Shown here in pieces: positions 52,969 to 60,753 of a stretch of 64,000 bases of DNA. A program made the position numbers and the translations under genes. Under the pieces are notes generated by a model. The model had not been told where the DNA came from. It saw only the letters and a program-made list of their open reading frames with translations, and ran no database searches. Source of the DNA: Granulosicoccus sp947495035 (GTDB taxonomy: Bacteria; Pseudomonadota; Gammaproteobacteria; Granulosicoccales; Granulosicoccaceae); the NCBI RefSeq assembly GCF_050589605.1, contig NZ_JBNGOO010000001.1; one strand, 5' to 3'. How positions within the stretch are numbered: position 1 is the stretch's first letter; each line of letters begins with the position of its first letter.

Positions 52969-54033
52969 TCAGTCAGGGCCGCGGCGACGCCGACGCGTGA
53001 CCCGGCTGCCACGGCCGGATGCCGAACCTCCGGCCACACTGAGATCGCCGGCCATCTGCGCCTTGGCCCCCTGGGACAATTCACCCAGAACCCGGGTGAT
53101 GGTATCCACATCCGGAGATGGTGATCCCGGTTGCCATTGATCGATGGCCTCGCGCATGGCACTGACATGCTCCGGCGTGGTACCGCAGCAGCCGCCGATG
53201 ATCGATGCGCCGGCATTCGCTGCCAGAATGGCGTACTGCGCCATGAGTTCGGGTGTTCCGCTGTAGACGATCTTGCCATCCACGTAGTCGGGGATACCAC
53301 AATTGGCTTTCGCCACCAGTGCCGGGTTGACCCCCAGATTCTTCGTTGCCGCCTGCAGATTGCAGATGGCGGCGACCACTTCGGAAGCACCTACTCCACA
53401 GTTGCTGCCAACAGCGGCGATGGGGGTATTGAGACTGGTGCTGATCTTCAGTGTTTCTGCCGGGGTGAGTCCCATCATGGTGCGGCCATTGGTGTCGATA
53501 CTGACGGTGTAGACAATCGGCAAACCGATCGTGGCAGCGCCGAGTACCGCCGCTTCGATTTCCTCTGCCGAGGAGATGGTTTCTATCCACAGAATGTCGA
53601 CACCGCCTTCGGCCAGGGCTTCGGCCTGTTCGGCAAAGGCGCGCCTTGCCTCGTCGATGCTGACCGAGCCATTGGGTTGCAGAATCTCGCCGGTGGGGCC
53701 CATGGAACCTGCAACCAGCACGGTGCGATCCACCGCGTCAGCCTCGGCGCGGGCCAGTCTGGCAGCCGACTGGTTGAGCTCGGCCACTCGATGGCCCGCC
53801 TTGTGCAGGGCCAGACGATAGTGTGTGCCACCAAAACTGTTGGTCAGGATGATGTCTGAACCCGCGTTCACAAAAGAGCGGTGTAAATCGGTGATACGAT
53901 CCGAGCGCTCTGTGTTCCAAAGCTCCGGAGCATCGCCAGTCTGCAATCCAGCCGCGAACAGGTTGGTGCCTGTGGCGCCATCTGCCAGCAAGAGTTGCCG
54001 GGTATCGAGTAGGGCTTTGAGTTTGTCAGTCAT
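52969..54033 (-). CDS. Betaine/homocysteine S-methyltransferase family protein
   Basis: A 354-residue methyltransferase of the homocysteine S-methyltransferase (BHMT) family, moving a methyl group from a betaine or methylated sulfur compound to homocysteine. The zinc site is complete: Cys212 (SNCG) and Cys282-Cys283 (GGCCGTT). The N-terminal LLLADGATGTNLFAAGL block is typical. The C-terminus ends in an Arg-rich tail (RVTRRRRRGPD, 344-354) beyond the barrel. ATG at 54033 is the right start; the frame extends much further upstream but that part overlaps the divergent gene. Its start codon directly abuts an ATG of the opposite strand. Confidence 0.87.
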   Translation of the reverse strand: MTDKLKALLDTRQLLLADGATGTNLFAAGLQTGDAPELWNTERSDRITDLHRSFVNAGSDIILTNSFGGTHYRLALHKAGHRVAELNQSAARLARAEADAVDRTVLVAGSMGPTGEILQPNGSVSIDEARRAFAEQAEALAEGGVDILWIETISSAEEIEAAVLGAATIGLPIVYTVSIDTNGRTMMGLTPAETLKISTSLNTPIAAVGSNCGVGASEVVAAICNLQAATKNLGVNPALVAKANCGIPDYVDGKIVYSGTPELMAQYAILAANAGASIIGGCCGTTPEHVSAMREAIDQWQPGSPSPDVDTITRVLGELSQGAKAQMAGDLSVAGGSASGRGSRVTRRRRRGPD

Positions 54034-54048
54034 ATGCTCAAGGTTATC

Positions 54049-55266
54049 ATGCAGCCGGCCGTGAACCAGTATGGAAAACCTTCCACGGAAAAGGCAAATG
54101 CGGACGAGGGTCAGAACGGCCTGCCGCCCCTGCCGCTGGTCTGCAGTCTGGACAGGGACGTCGTTACAGACGATGCCGCGTTCAGGGATCTGGCGGTGGA
54201 CTGGAATCATCTGCTGGGCCGAAGCCCTGGCGGCAGCGTCTTCATGCGGTGGGAATGGCATTACACCTGGTGGCAGGTCTATGCGGGCAGGCACGATCAT
54301 CTGCACATCATCACCTGGCGTCGCAATGGCGAACTGGTTGGCTTGTTGCCGCTGTATCGTCAGGCCTGCGGTATCGTACCGGGGCGTACCTGCCTGCGGC
54401 TGACAGGTACGGGTGAGCTGGCCATTGACGAGGTGGCCACCGAGTATGGGGATCTGCTGGTCGACAGCGGGCTGCAGGCGGAGGTATGCAGTCTGGCCTC
54501 GGAATACCTGCTGCAGTTCAATGGCTGGATTCATATCGAGATGCCCTGCCTGTTGGAGGGATCCCTGTTGCACCAGGTGCTGGTGGCCGGTGGCAGGAGC
54601 CATCTGCGGGTGCGATCGGCAGGTTTGCGATACCGCTTGCCGCTGCTGGAGGATGAAGCCGGCTATCTGGACAGTCTGGGGGCCAGTCGTGCAAAACGCA
54701 TCCGGCGCAGCCAGAAGGCCGCCGCGCGGGATGGTGGCATCGCAGTGACCACCATCACGTCGGCCGCCTGTTTCGATACGGCGTTTCGGGAACTGGCAGA
54801 GCTGAATCATGAACGCCAGGCGCACAAGAGACGCAAGAGTGTGTTCGCCTCAGCCCGCTTCCAGGCATTTCACCGGCAGCTGAGTCGGCAGTTGTTTGCC
54901 GAAGGGGCCGTGGACATCGTGCGGTTTCATCTGGGCGCCCGATTGCTGGCCGTGCTGTACTGCTACTACGACGAGGTCACCTGTCATTATTACCAGAGCG
55001 GTTTCACGCGCAAGGACTCGAATCGCTACATGCCCTTGACGCTGGCTCACCTCATGGAGATGCAGCGCAACCGTGAAGCAGATCGAAAATACTATGACTT
55101 CATGCGTGGCGAGGCACCGACCTACAAGGAGGAATTCAATTGCGAAACCAGCGCGATGGTCAATGTCTCTGTCTACCGCTGGCGTTGGCAGCTCAGTCTG
55201 GCCATCGCCAATCGTCGACTGCGAGCCGGCGTTGGCAAGTGTCTGCGTGCGCTGGGTTCGGGCTGA
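54049..55266 (+). CDS. GNAT-fold (BioF2/FemAB-like) acyltransferase
   Basis: A 405-residue protein of the CelD/BioF2-like acetyltransferase group. It has a first GNAT-like half (GSVFMRWEWHYTWWQVYAG, ELVGLLPLYRQ) and a second with SRAKRIRRSQKAA, FRELAELNHERQAHKRRKSVF, and DIVRFHLGARLLAVLYCYYD, YYDFMRGEAPTYKEEF. Such enzymes are common in exopolysaccharide and envelope clusters, but none is next door. An ATG at 54034 abuts the neighbour's start; ATG at 54049 leaves a little more room and is preferred. Confidence 0.8.
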   Translation: MQPAVNQYGKPSTEKANADEGQNGLPPLPLVCSLDRDVVTDDAAFRDLAVDWNHLLGRSPGGSVFMRWEWHYTWWQVYAGRHDHLHIITWRRNGELVGLLPLYRQACGIVPGRTCLRLTGTGELAIDEVATEYGDLLVDSGLQAEVCSLASEYLLQFNGWIHIEMPCLLEGSLLHQVLVAGGRSHLRVRSAGLRYRLPLLEDEAGYLDSLGASRAKRIRRSQKAAARDGGIAVTTITSAACFDTAFRELAELNHERQAHKRRKSVFASARFQAFHRQLSRQLFAEGAVDIVRFHLGARLLAVLYCYYDEVTCHYYQSGFTRKDSNRYMPLTLAHLMEMQRNREADRKYYDFMRGEAPTYKEEFNCETSAMVNVSVYRWRWQLSLAIANRRLRAGVGKCLRALGSG

Positions 55267-55538
55267 AAGGGTGCTGTTCATCGGATGCGTGTTGTACGAT
55301 GTAACATCCGGGTTCCTGCGCTCGGTAATTTTCCGGAGTGTGACGCCTGCTGATCCATTCGGCGGCTCTTGCGAGTAGTCTGCTCGCCAATACGTTAATC
55401 TTCGCAGGCGACATTTCGAGTCCTTCATGAAATTGCCATTTGTTGACATTACATCCCGTTCGTACGTCCTGACCGCCACCGAGCTCCGTTCGCTGACTCC
55501 GGGCGTGTGTGTCCTGCTTGCCGGGAACTGAGAAGGCC

Positions 55539-56099
55539 ATGGTATTCGGATTGCGAAAGCCATTGCCGGCGAACCCCATCGATACCATCAATGTACCGGG
55601 ATCTGTCGGGTGCATGGGACTGGTTGCCTGCCCGGGCACACGCATCGACAAGCCGGCCACGGGCAGCAAGCGGCTGTTGCAGACGGATGTCAATGAGATC
55701 GTCGAGTGGGGAGCCAATGGCGTGTTGTGCCTGGTGGAACCTCACGAATTGAAGATGAACAGGGTCGAAGGTTTGCCGGCGGCCGTACAGAACGCGGGCA
55801 TGTGGTGGAAGCACTTGCCCATCATCGATATGGATATTCCCAATCAGGAGTTCGAGGATGTCTGGGCCGTGGAAGGCGAGCGTATCCGCCATGCGCTGCG
55901 AATCGGTGAGCGGGTTGCCATTCACTGTTACGCCGGGCTGGGCCGCACCGGCATGATAGCCGCCCGTATCCTGGTGGAATTCGGGGTGGAGCCGGAGCAG
56001 GCCATTCGCCGGGTGCGTCGGGATAATCGGCGGCGTATCCAGACCAAGTCACAGGCCAACTTCGTACGCAGTTGCTACTCTCTGGTCGACTCCCTCTGA
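55539..56099 (+). CDS. Dual-specificity-type protein phosphatase
   Basis: A 186-residue cysteine phosphatase. The P-loop HCYAGLGRTG (C-x5-R) is intact and an upstream general-acid Asp is available in PIIDMDIPNQEFEDVW. The pattern resembles CDKN3/PTEN-like small phosphatases. Start at 55539; an in-frame ATG ten codons upstream is less likely. The 270 bases before it, back to the acyltransferase gene, hold no recognisable gene; a TTGACA at 55443-55448 has no good -10 partner. Confidence 0.8.
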   Translation: MVFGLRKPLPANPIDTINVPGSVGCMGLVACPGTRIDKPATGSKRLLQTDVNEIVEWGANGVLCLVEPHELKMNRVEGLPAAVQNAGMWWKHLPIIDMDIPNQEFEDVWAVEGERIRHALRIGERVAIHCYAGLGRTGMIAARILVEFGVEPEQAIRRVRRDNRRRIQTKSQANFVRSCYSLVDSL

Positions 56100-56213
56100 G
56101 GTTCTGTGGCTGACAGGTCGTTTGGTGTAATGACCACGTCGTTCGCTGCAACACTGACGGTCCATCCGACAGTCCATTATTGCAGGTGAGATGAACAACG
56201 GAAGAGCAGGCCG

Positions 56214-57779
56214 ATGAGTACAGAAGGTGCACCTGCGCGAGGCAGGCGGCGAGGAGGCGGGCGAGAAGCCCGGCGAGCGCGGGCTGCAGCCGGTACGACT
56301 GCCCAGGCCTACATCAAGCGCAAGATCCCGTATTACGAGATCCTCAACGAGGAAGGGCTTGCGCTGATCGAGCACAATGCGGACACCATACTCGAAGAGA
56401 TCGGTATCGATTTTCGGGATGATGCCGAAGCGCTGGTATTGTGGCGCAACGCCGGTGCCGACGTACAGGGCGAACGGGTTCGATTTCCACGTGGCCTGTG
56501 TCGCAAGCTGGTGACGGACAGCGCACCGGCGATCTTCACCCAGCATGCTCGCGATCCGCAGAAGTCGGTGCTTATCGGTGGTGACAACACCGTGATGGTG
56601 CCGGCCTACGGCCCGCCTTTCGTGCATGATCTGGACAAGGGCAGGCGCTATGCGACCATCGAGGATTTCCAGAACTTCGTCAAACTCGCCTACATGAGCA
56701 AATCGCTGCACCATTCGGGTGGCACGGTCTGTGAGCCGGTGGATCTGCCGGTCAACAAGCGGCATTTCGATATGGTGTATGCGCACATGCGCTACAGCGA
56801 CAAGCCTTTCATGGGTTCGGTGACAGCGCCGGAGCGAGCGGAAGATACGGTTGCCATGGCGAAGATCCTGTTCGGCGACGATTTCATCGATCCGGCCACG
56901 GGGCAGGAGAAGACGGTGGTCGTCAACCTGATCAACGCCAATTCTCCCATGACCTACGATGAAACCATGCTGGGGGCTGCCAAGGTCTATGCGCGCGCCA
57001 ATCAGGGCTGCATCATTTCACCGTTCATTCTGGCGGGGGCGATGTCACCCGTGACGGTTGCCGGTACCGCTGCGCAGATACTGGCCGAGGCACTGGCCGG
57101 GATGGCTTTTGTACAACTGGTACGCCCCGGTGCGCCGGTCGTGTTCGGCACGTTTGCCAGTTCGATTTCCATGCAATCGGGGGCTCCGACCTTCGGTTCA
57201 CCCGAACCTACCCAGGTCATGTACATTGCGGCCTCGCTGGCGCGGCGCCTGGGCGTGCCGTTCAGGAGTGGCGGTGGTTTGTGTGCCTCGAAGCTGCCGG
57301 ATGCACAGGCTGCCTACGAGGCTGCCAACACCCTGCAATCGGCAGCCATGGCGGGTGTCAACTTCATGTTGCATACCGCCGGCTGGCTGGAAGGTGGTCT
57401 GGCCATGGGGTACGAGAAGTTCATGATGGATGCCGATCAGGCGAGCATGCTGGGGGTTCTGCTCGGCGGGATCGATCTGAGCGAAAATGGTCAGGCACTG
57501 GATGCACTGCGTGAAGTGGGGCCCGGCAACCATTTCCTGGGATGTTCGCATACGCAGGCGAACTTCCAGAGCGCTTTCTGGCGATCCGAGATTTCGGACA
57601 ACAACAGCTTCGAGCAATGGCAGTCGGAAGGTTCGCTGGATGCGGCCCAACGAGCCAACGAACGCTGGAAGTCGGCATTGAACAGTTACGAGCCTCCGGC
57701 AATCGACATTGCGGTTGACGAAGCACTGCTGGAATATATTAAAGTGCGTAAAGCGGCGTTTCCGGACGCCAATTACTAG
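56214..57779 (+). CDS. Trimethylamine methyltransferase family protein (MttB, non-pyrrolysine)
   Basis: A 521-residue MttB-superfamily TIM-barrel methyltransferase. The frame has no internal amber codon, so it is not a pyrrolysine enzyme; characterised non-Pyl members act on glycine betaine, proline betaine, carnitine and similar quaternary amines with a corrinoid protein. Seen: IKRKIPYYEILNEEGLALIE, PAYGPPFVHDLDKGRRYAT, NANSPMTYDETMLGAAKVYA and SGGGLCASKLPDAQAAYEAA. The N-terminus (residues 9-25) is Arg/Gly/Ala-rich. No corrinoid protein is in the window. The purine-rich GGAAGAG lies upstream of ATG. Confidence 0.88.
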   Translation: MSTEGAPARGRRRGGGREARRARAAAGTTAQAYIKRKIPYYEILNEEGLALIEHNADTILEEIGIDFRDDAEALVLWRNAGADVQGERVRFPRGLCRKLVTDSAPAIFTQHARDPQKSVLIGGDNTVMVPAYGPPFVHDLDKGRRYATIEDFQNFVKLAYMSKSLHHSGGTVCEPVDLPVNKRHFDMVYAHMRYSDKPFMGSVTAPERAEDTVAMAKILFGDDFIDPATGQEKTVVVNLINANSPMTYDETMLGAAKVYARANQGCIISPFILAGAMSPVTVAGTAAQILAEALAGMAFVQLVRPGAPVVFGTFASSISMQSGAPTFGSPEPTQVMYIAASLARRLGVPFRSGGGLCASKLPDAQAAYEAANTLQSAAMAGVNFMLHTAGWLEGGLAMGYEKFMMDADQASMLGVLLGGIDLSENGQALDALREVGPGNHFLGCSHTQANFQSAFWRSEISDNNSFEQWQSEGSLDAAQRANERWKSALNSYEPPAIDIAVDEALLEYIKVRKAAFPDANY

Positions 57780-57865
57780 TTCACCCCGGTCGGCTCTCTG
57801 CCTGGGTGATCGTCTCGCGCCCAGGGAGCCTTACCGGTGCTCGCAATGCCCCAATCGAATGACTC

Positions 57866-58888
57866 ATGATCGGCTCTGCCGACAGCACGACACGTATCGG
57901 CTTTTATCTGATGCCCCAGTTTTCGATGCTGGCATTCAGCAGTGCAGTGGAAACCCTGCGCATGGCCAATCAGCTGAGCGGGCAGACCCTCTATCGCTGG
58001 ACCCTGGTGTCCAGTGATGGTCATGAGGTTGCCTGCAGTAACGGCTTGCGTTTTCCCGTGGAGCATGGGGCTCAGACTCGCGCGCGTTATGACGCGGTGT
58101 TTGTCTGTGGTGGTCTCAATGTGCATCTCATCAAGGATGAGCCGGGCATGCAGTGGTTGCGTCAGCTGGACAAGCAGGGGGCCATTCTGGGTGCCATCTG
58201 TACCGGCACCTATCTGCTGGCCAGGGCCGATCTGCTGCACGACTACCGATGCACCATCCACTGGGAAAATCTGGCGGCCGCGCGTGAGGAGTTTCCGCAT
58301 CTGGTGATCTCGCCCGAACTGTTCGAGATCGATCGAAAGCGTTACACCTGTGCCGGTGGAACTGCACCGCTGGACATGTTGCTCAGCGAGATTCGCAGCA
58401 GCCATGGCAATGAACTGGCTACCCGGATCTCGGAGCAATTCATGTGCGATCGCATCCGCGATCAGAATGATCGGCAACGAGTGCCACTGACTCAACGCAT
58501 CGGTGCCAGCCAGCCGAAGCTTGCCGAAGCGGTGTCACTGATGGAAGCCAATATCGAAGAACCGATGACGCTGGATGAGCTGTCTCATCATGTCGGTCTG
58601 TCACGTCGTCAGCTGGAACGTCTGTTCCAGCGCTACTTGCATTGTGTGCCCACACGTTACTACCTGGAGCTGCGGCTGGAGCGTGCCCGTCAGTTGCTGC
58701 TGCAGAGCAGTATGCCGATCGTTGACATTGCGCTGGCCTGCGGGTTCATCTCGGCACCGCATTTCTCCAAGTGTTATCGAGACACCTTTTCCCTGCCGCC
58801 GCGTGATGAGCGGCGGCGGGCGGCGGGGTTGCTGGGCGACTCCCGCGAGAAGAAGAAGGCGAGCAAACGCACGAACTCAGCTGATTGA
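57866..58888 (+). CDS. GlxA-type AraC-family regulator
   Basis: A 340-residue regulator with an N-terminal DJ-1/PfpI-like domain (IGFYLMPQFSMLAFSSAVE, GAICTGTYLLARADLL) and a C-terminal AraC helix-turn-helix (MTLDELSHHVGLSRRQLERLF, VDIALACGFISAPHFSKCY). Regulators of this type (GbdR, CdhR, GlxA) control use of glycine betaine, carnitine and related compounds in proteobacteria. Position right after mttB fits that. The C-terminus is Arg/Lys-rich. It overlaps the convergent DUF5658 gene by 12 bases. Confidence 0.88.
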   Translation: MIGSADSTTRIGFYLMPQFSMLAFSSAVETLRMANQLSGQTLYRWTLVSSDGHEVACSNGLRFPVEHGAQTRARYDAVFVCGGLNVHLIKDEPGMQWLRQLDKQGAILGAICTGTYLLARADLLHDYRCTIHWENLAAAREEFPHLVISPELFEIDRKRYTCAGGTAPLDMLLSEIRSSHGNELATRISEQFMCDRIRDQNDRQRVPLTQRIGASQPKLAEAVSLMEANIEEPMTLDELSHHVGLSRRQLERLFQRYLHCVPTRYYLELRLERARQLLLQSSMPIVDIALACGFISAPHFSKCYRDTFSLPPRDERRRAAGLLGDSREKKKASKRTNSAD

Positions 58889-59332
58889 GAGCAGCACCAG
58901 TTCGTAGGCGATCAGGCCCAGGTAGAGACCTACCAGCGCCGCCAGTACGGATCGGGCTCGCCAGCGATTGAACAGCAGCAGATTGCCGGCGGCTACCAGC
59001 ACGATGGCAGGAATGCCGGTGAGCAGCATCTTTGTTGCCGTGAATGCCCAGACGCTGTGTTGCAGCAGCGCGTTCATGAACGGATTGACCTCGGTGCCGC
59101 CGCGCGAAATCAGCGTCAGCGTGAATACCGAATCGGTAATCGACAGCAACATCAGGACCACGGCCAGCATCACCATGCCACTGTCAAAGCGGTCCAGCAA
59201 TGCAAAGCGCCTGTCACTTTGCCGCCGCCCGTTCATCCGACGTGGCGCCACTGCACACGCAACCAGCGTACCCATCGTATAAGCCCGCCGCTCCGGCCGC
59301 AGCCGCCTCTCAACACCATTCCAAGTATCCAT
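58877..59332 (-). CDS. DUF5658 membrane protein
   Basis: A 151-residue protein with a basic N-terminal half and three predicted helices: MVMLAVVLMLLSITDSVFTL, the segment AFTATKMLLTGIPAIVLVAA, and SVLAALVGLYLGLIAYELVL. The motif DSVFTLTLISRGGTEVNPFM matches DUF5658 (D-x-x-T...GG-x-E-x-NP). Function unknown. It is convergent with and overlaps the regulator gene. Confidence 0.8.
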   Translation of the reverse strand: MDTWNGVERRLRPERRAYTMGTLVACAVAPRRMNGRRQSDRRFALLDRFDSGMVMLAVVLMLLSITDSVFTLTLISRGGTEVNPFMNALLQHSVWAFTATKMLLTGIPAIVLVAAGNLLLFNRWRARSVLAALVGLYLGLIAYELVLLSIS

Positions 59333-59469
59333 CCCCCCAGCTTACCCACCCCCACCGGGTCGGGCCATGGCAAGTGTCTGAAAAACGTCAATATCCGGAT
59401 GAAAATTGATCGTTAATGTGGCCTGTTGAGCCGTTTTCGATGGCGCTGAGGCGTTTCAAGCGGTGACTC

Positions 59470-59750
59470 GTCAGGCTGCCACTTCGTTGCCAGTTGTCTT
59501 GAAATTGGTTTTTTTGATGTGCTTTCTGTTGAGATAAGGCGGTCTGGGGTTGCTGTGTGTGGTGAAATATATTTTGAATCAATGACTTGTGGTGGTTCGA
59601 CCCGTGGGGTGTCAGGCTGCCACTTCGTTGCCAGTTGTCTTGAACGGGCGTTTTTGATGTGCTTTTTGTTGAAATAAGGCGGTTTGGGTTTGCTGTGCGT
59701 GGTGAAATGTCTTTTTAATCAATGACTTGTGGTGGTCCGACCCGTGGGGT
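59470..59750. repeat. 141-bp tandem direct repeat, two copies
   Basis: Unit 1 spans 59470-59610 and unit 2 spans 59611-59750, head to tail, with long identical blocks at each end and scattered substitutions and a one-base length difference in the middle. The plus strand is G/T-rich with several T runs. The 3' end of the binding-protein gene (stop at 59719) lies inside unit 2. Unit 1 carries a diverged copy of that end. No insertion sequence or hairpin array is seen, and the 59333-59469 stretch beside it holds nothing recognisable. Confidence 0.85.
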
Positions 59751-60753
59751 ATTGGCTGTTTTGGCGGGCGGTGGGGGAGGGGATGATGGCAGGGTTGTTG
59801 GTGTAGGTGGGGTCGAGCAGGGCCAGGGCGGCGGTGTTGGGGGTGGCGTAGCGGGTGTAACGTGCGATGGCAGCGCCGGCTTCGGCGCTGAGCAGGAAGT
59901 TGATCAGGGCGTAGGCGTTGTCGACATTGGGGGCGCCCTTCGGGATACACAGAGAGTCTTCCCACAACAGGCCGCCTTCTTCAGGCAGCACGAAGGCGAT
60001 GTCGTCATCCTGTTCCATGGCTCGCATGATATCGGTATTCCATTCCATGGCCATGTCCACCTCGCCCGACAGCAGCAGGTCCTGACCATTGTCAGGGGCA
60101 TGGATGAGCGAACCATTCCTGCGCTTGTCGAGCAGACGCCGGGCGGCCTGCACATTGGCTTCGCTCAGGTCGTTCAGGGATTCGCCCAGCGCCTTGATGG
60201 CCAGTCGTGTCACGATCATCGGCTCGCGCAGCAAGGCAATCCGGTAGTTGTCCTGCGTCCCCTCGAACAGGTCTCTCCAGGTGCGCGGTGCCTGCGCGAG
60301 CGCCGATTTGCGATAGCCGATGCCAATACTGCCCCACAGATAAGGCAGGCTGAACTGTCGTCCGGGGTCGAAGGGAGGATCGAGGAAAAACGGGTCGATA
60401 TTCTCCAGATTGGCAATCCTGGCATGCTCCAGCGGCATCAGCATGTCGGCTTCCGCCATGCGTTCCACATTGGTGTTACCGGGAACGATCAGATCGAAGC
60501 CCGGATTGCTCCCTCGCAACCGCGCGAACAATTCATCGTCGCTGGTAAAGACTTCATGATGGGCGGTGATCCCCGATGTCTGATGAAACCCTGCCAAGGT
60601 GTCCGGCGGCAGATAATCCGGCCAGTTGTACACATTCACTCGCTCACCATCGGCCCGAGCGCCACCGGCCATCAGAGACAGGCCGATGGCACTTGCACCG
60701 GCAAGAAAGCGGCGCCGCGTGAAGGGGGCGACTGGCGCAGGGACTCGCTTCAT
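59719..60753 (-). CDS. Polyamine-type ABC substrate-binding protein (PotD/PotF-like), altered C-terminus
   Basis: A 344-residue periplasmic binding protein. Start ATG at 60753 gives a Tat-like signal TRRRFLAGASAIGLSLMAGG. The mature part reads VNVYNWPDYLPPDTLAGFH, FDLIVPGNTNVERMAEADML, LPYLWGSIGIGYRKSAL, GEVDMAMEWNTDIMRAM and CIPKGAPNVDNAYALINFLL, all typical of spermidine/putrescine binders. The family usually ends with a helix of about 30 more residues after the NNPAI motif; here NNPAIIPSPTARQN runs straight into the tandem repeat. Permeases and ATPase are absent. Its start overlaps the upstream stop by one base (TGATG). Confidence 0.82.
   Translation of the reverse strand: MKRVPAPVAPFTRRRFLAGASAIGLSLMAGGARADGERVNVYNWPDYLPPDTLAGFHQTSGITAHHEVFTSDDELFARLRGSNPGFDLIVPGNTNVERMAEADMLMPLEHARIANLENIDPFFLDPPFDPGRQFSLPYLWGSIGIGYRKSALAQAPRTWRDLFEGTQDNYRIALLREPMIVTRLAIKALGESLNDLSEANVQAARRLLDKRRNGSLIHAPDNGQDLLLSGEVDMAMEWNTDIMRAMEQDDDIAFVLPEEGGLLWEDSLCIPKGAPNVDNAYALINFLLSAEAGAAIARYTRYATPNTAALALLDPTYTNNPAIIPSPTARQNSQYPTGRTTTSH

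Noticed and set aside
52969..54825. Longer version of the homocysteine methyltransferase
   Set aside because: The extra upstream 260 codons overlap the coding strand of the acyltransferase gene and show no family resemblance; the conserved start is at 54033.
56214..57779. Pyrrolysine-containing trimethylamine methyltransferase
   Set aside because: The whole frame is open without an internal amber codon and no pyl genes are present, so it belongs to the non-pyrrolysine group.
59470..59750. CRISPR-like array
   Set aside because: Only two units, 141 bases each and directly adjacent, with no spacers and no cas genes.
59388..59965. Small minus-strand ORFs within the tandem repeat
   Set aside because: They repeat each other only because the DNA repeats, and have neither ribosome-binding sites nor recognisable domains.
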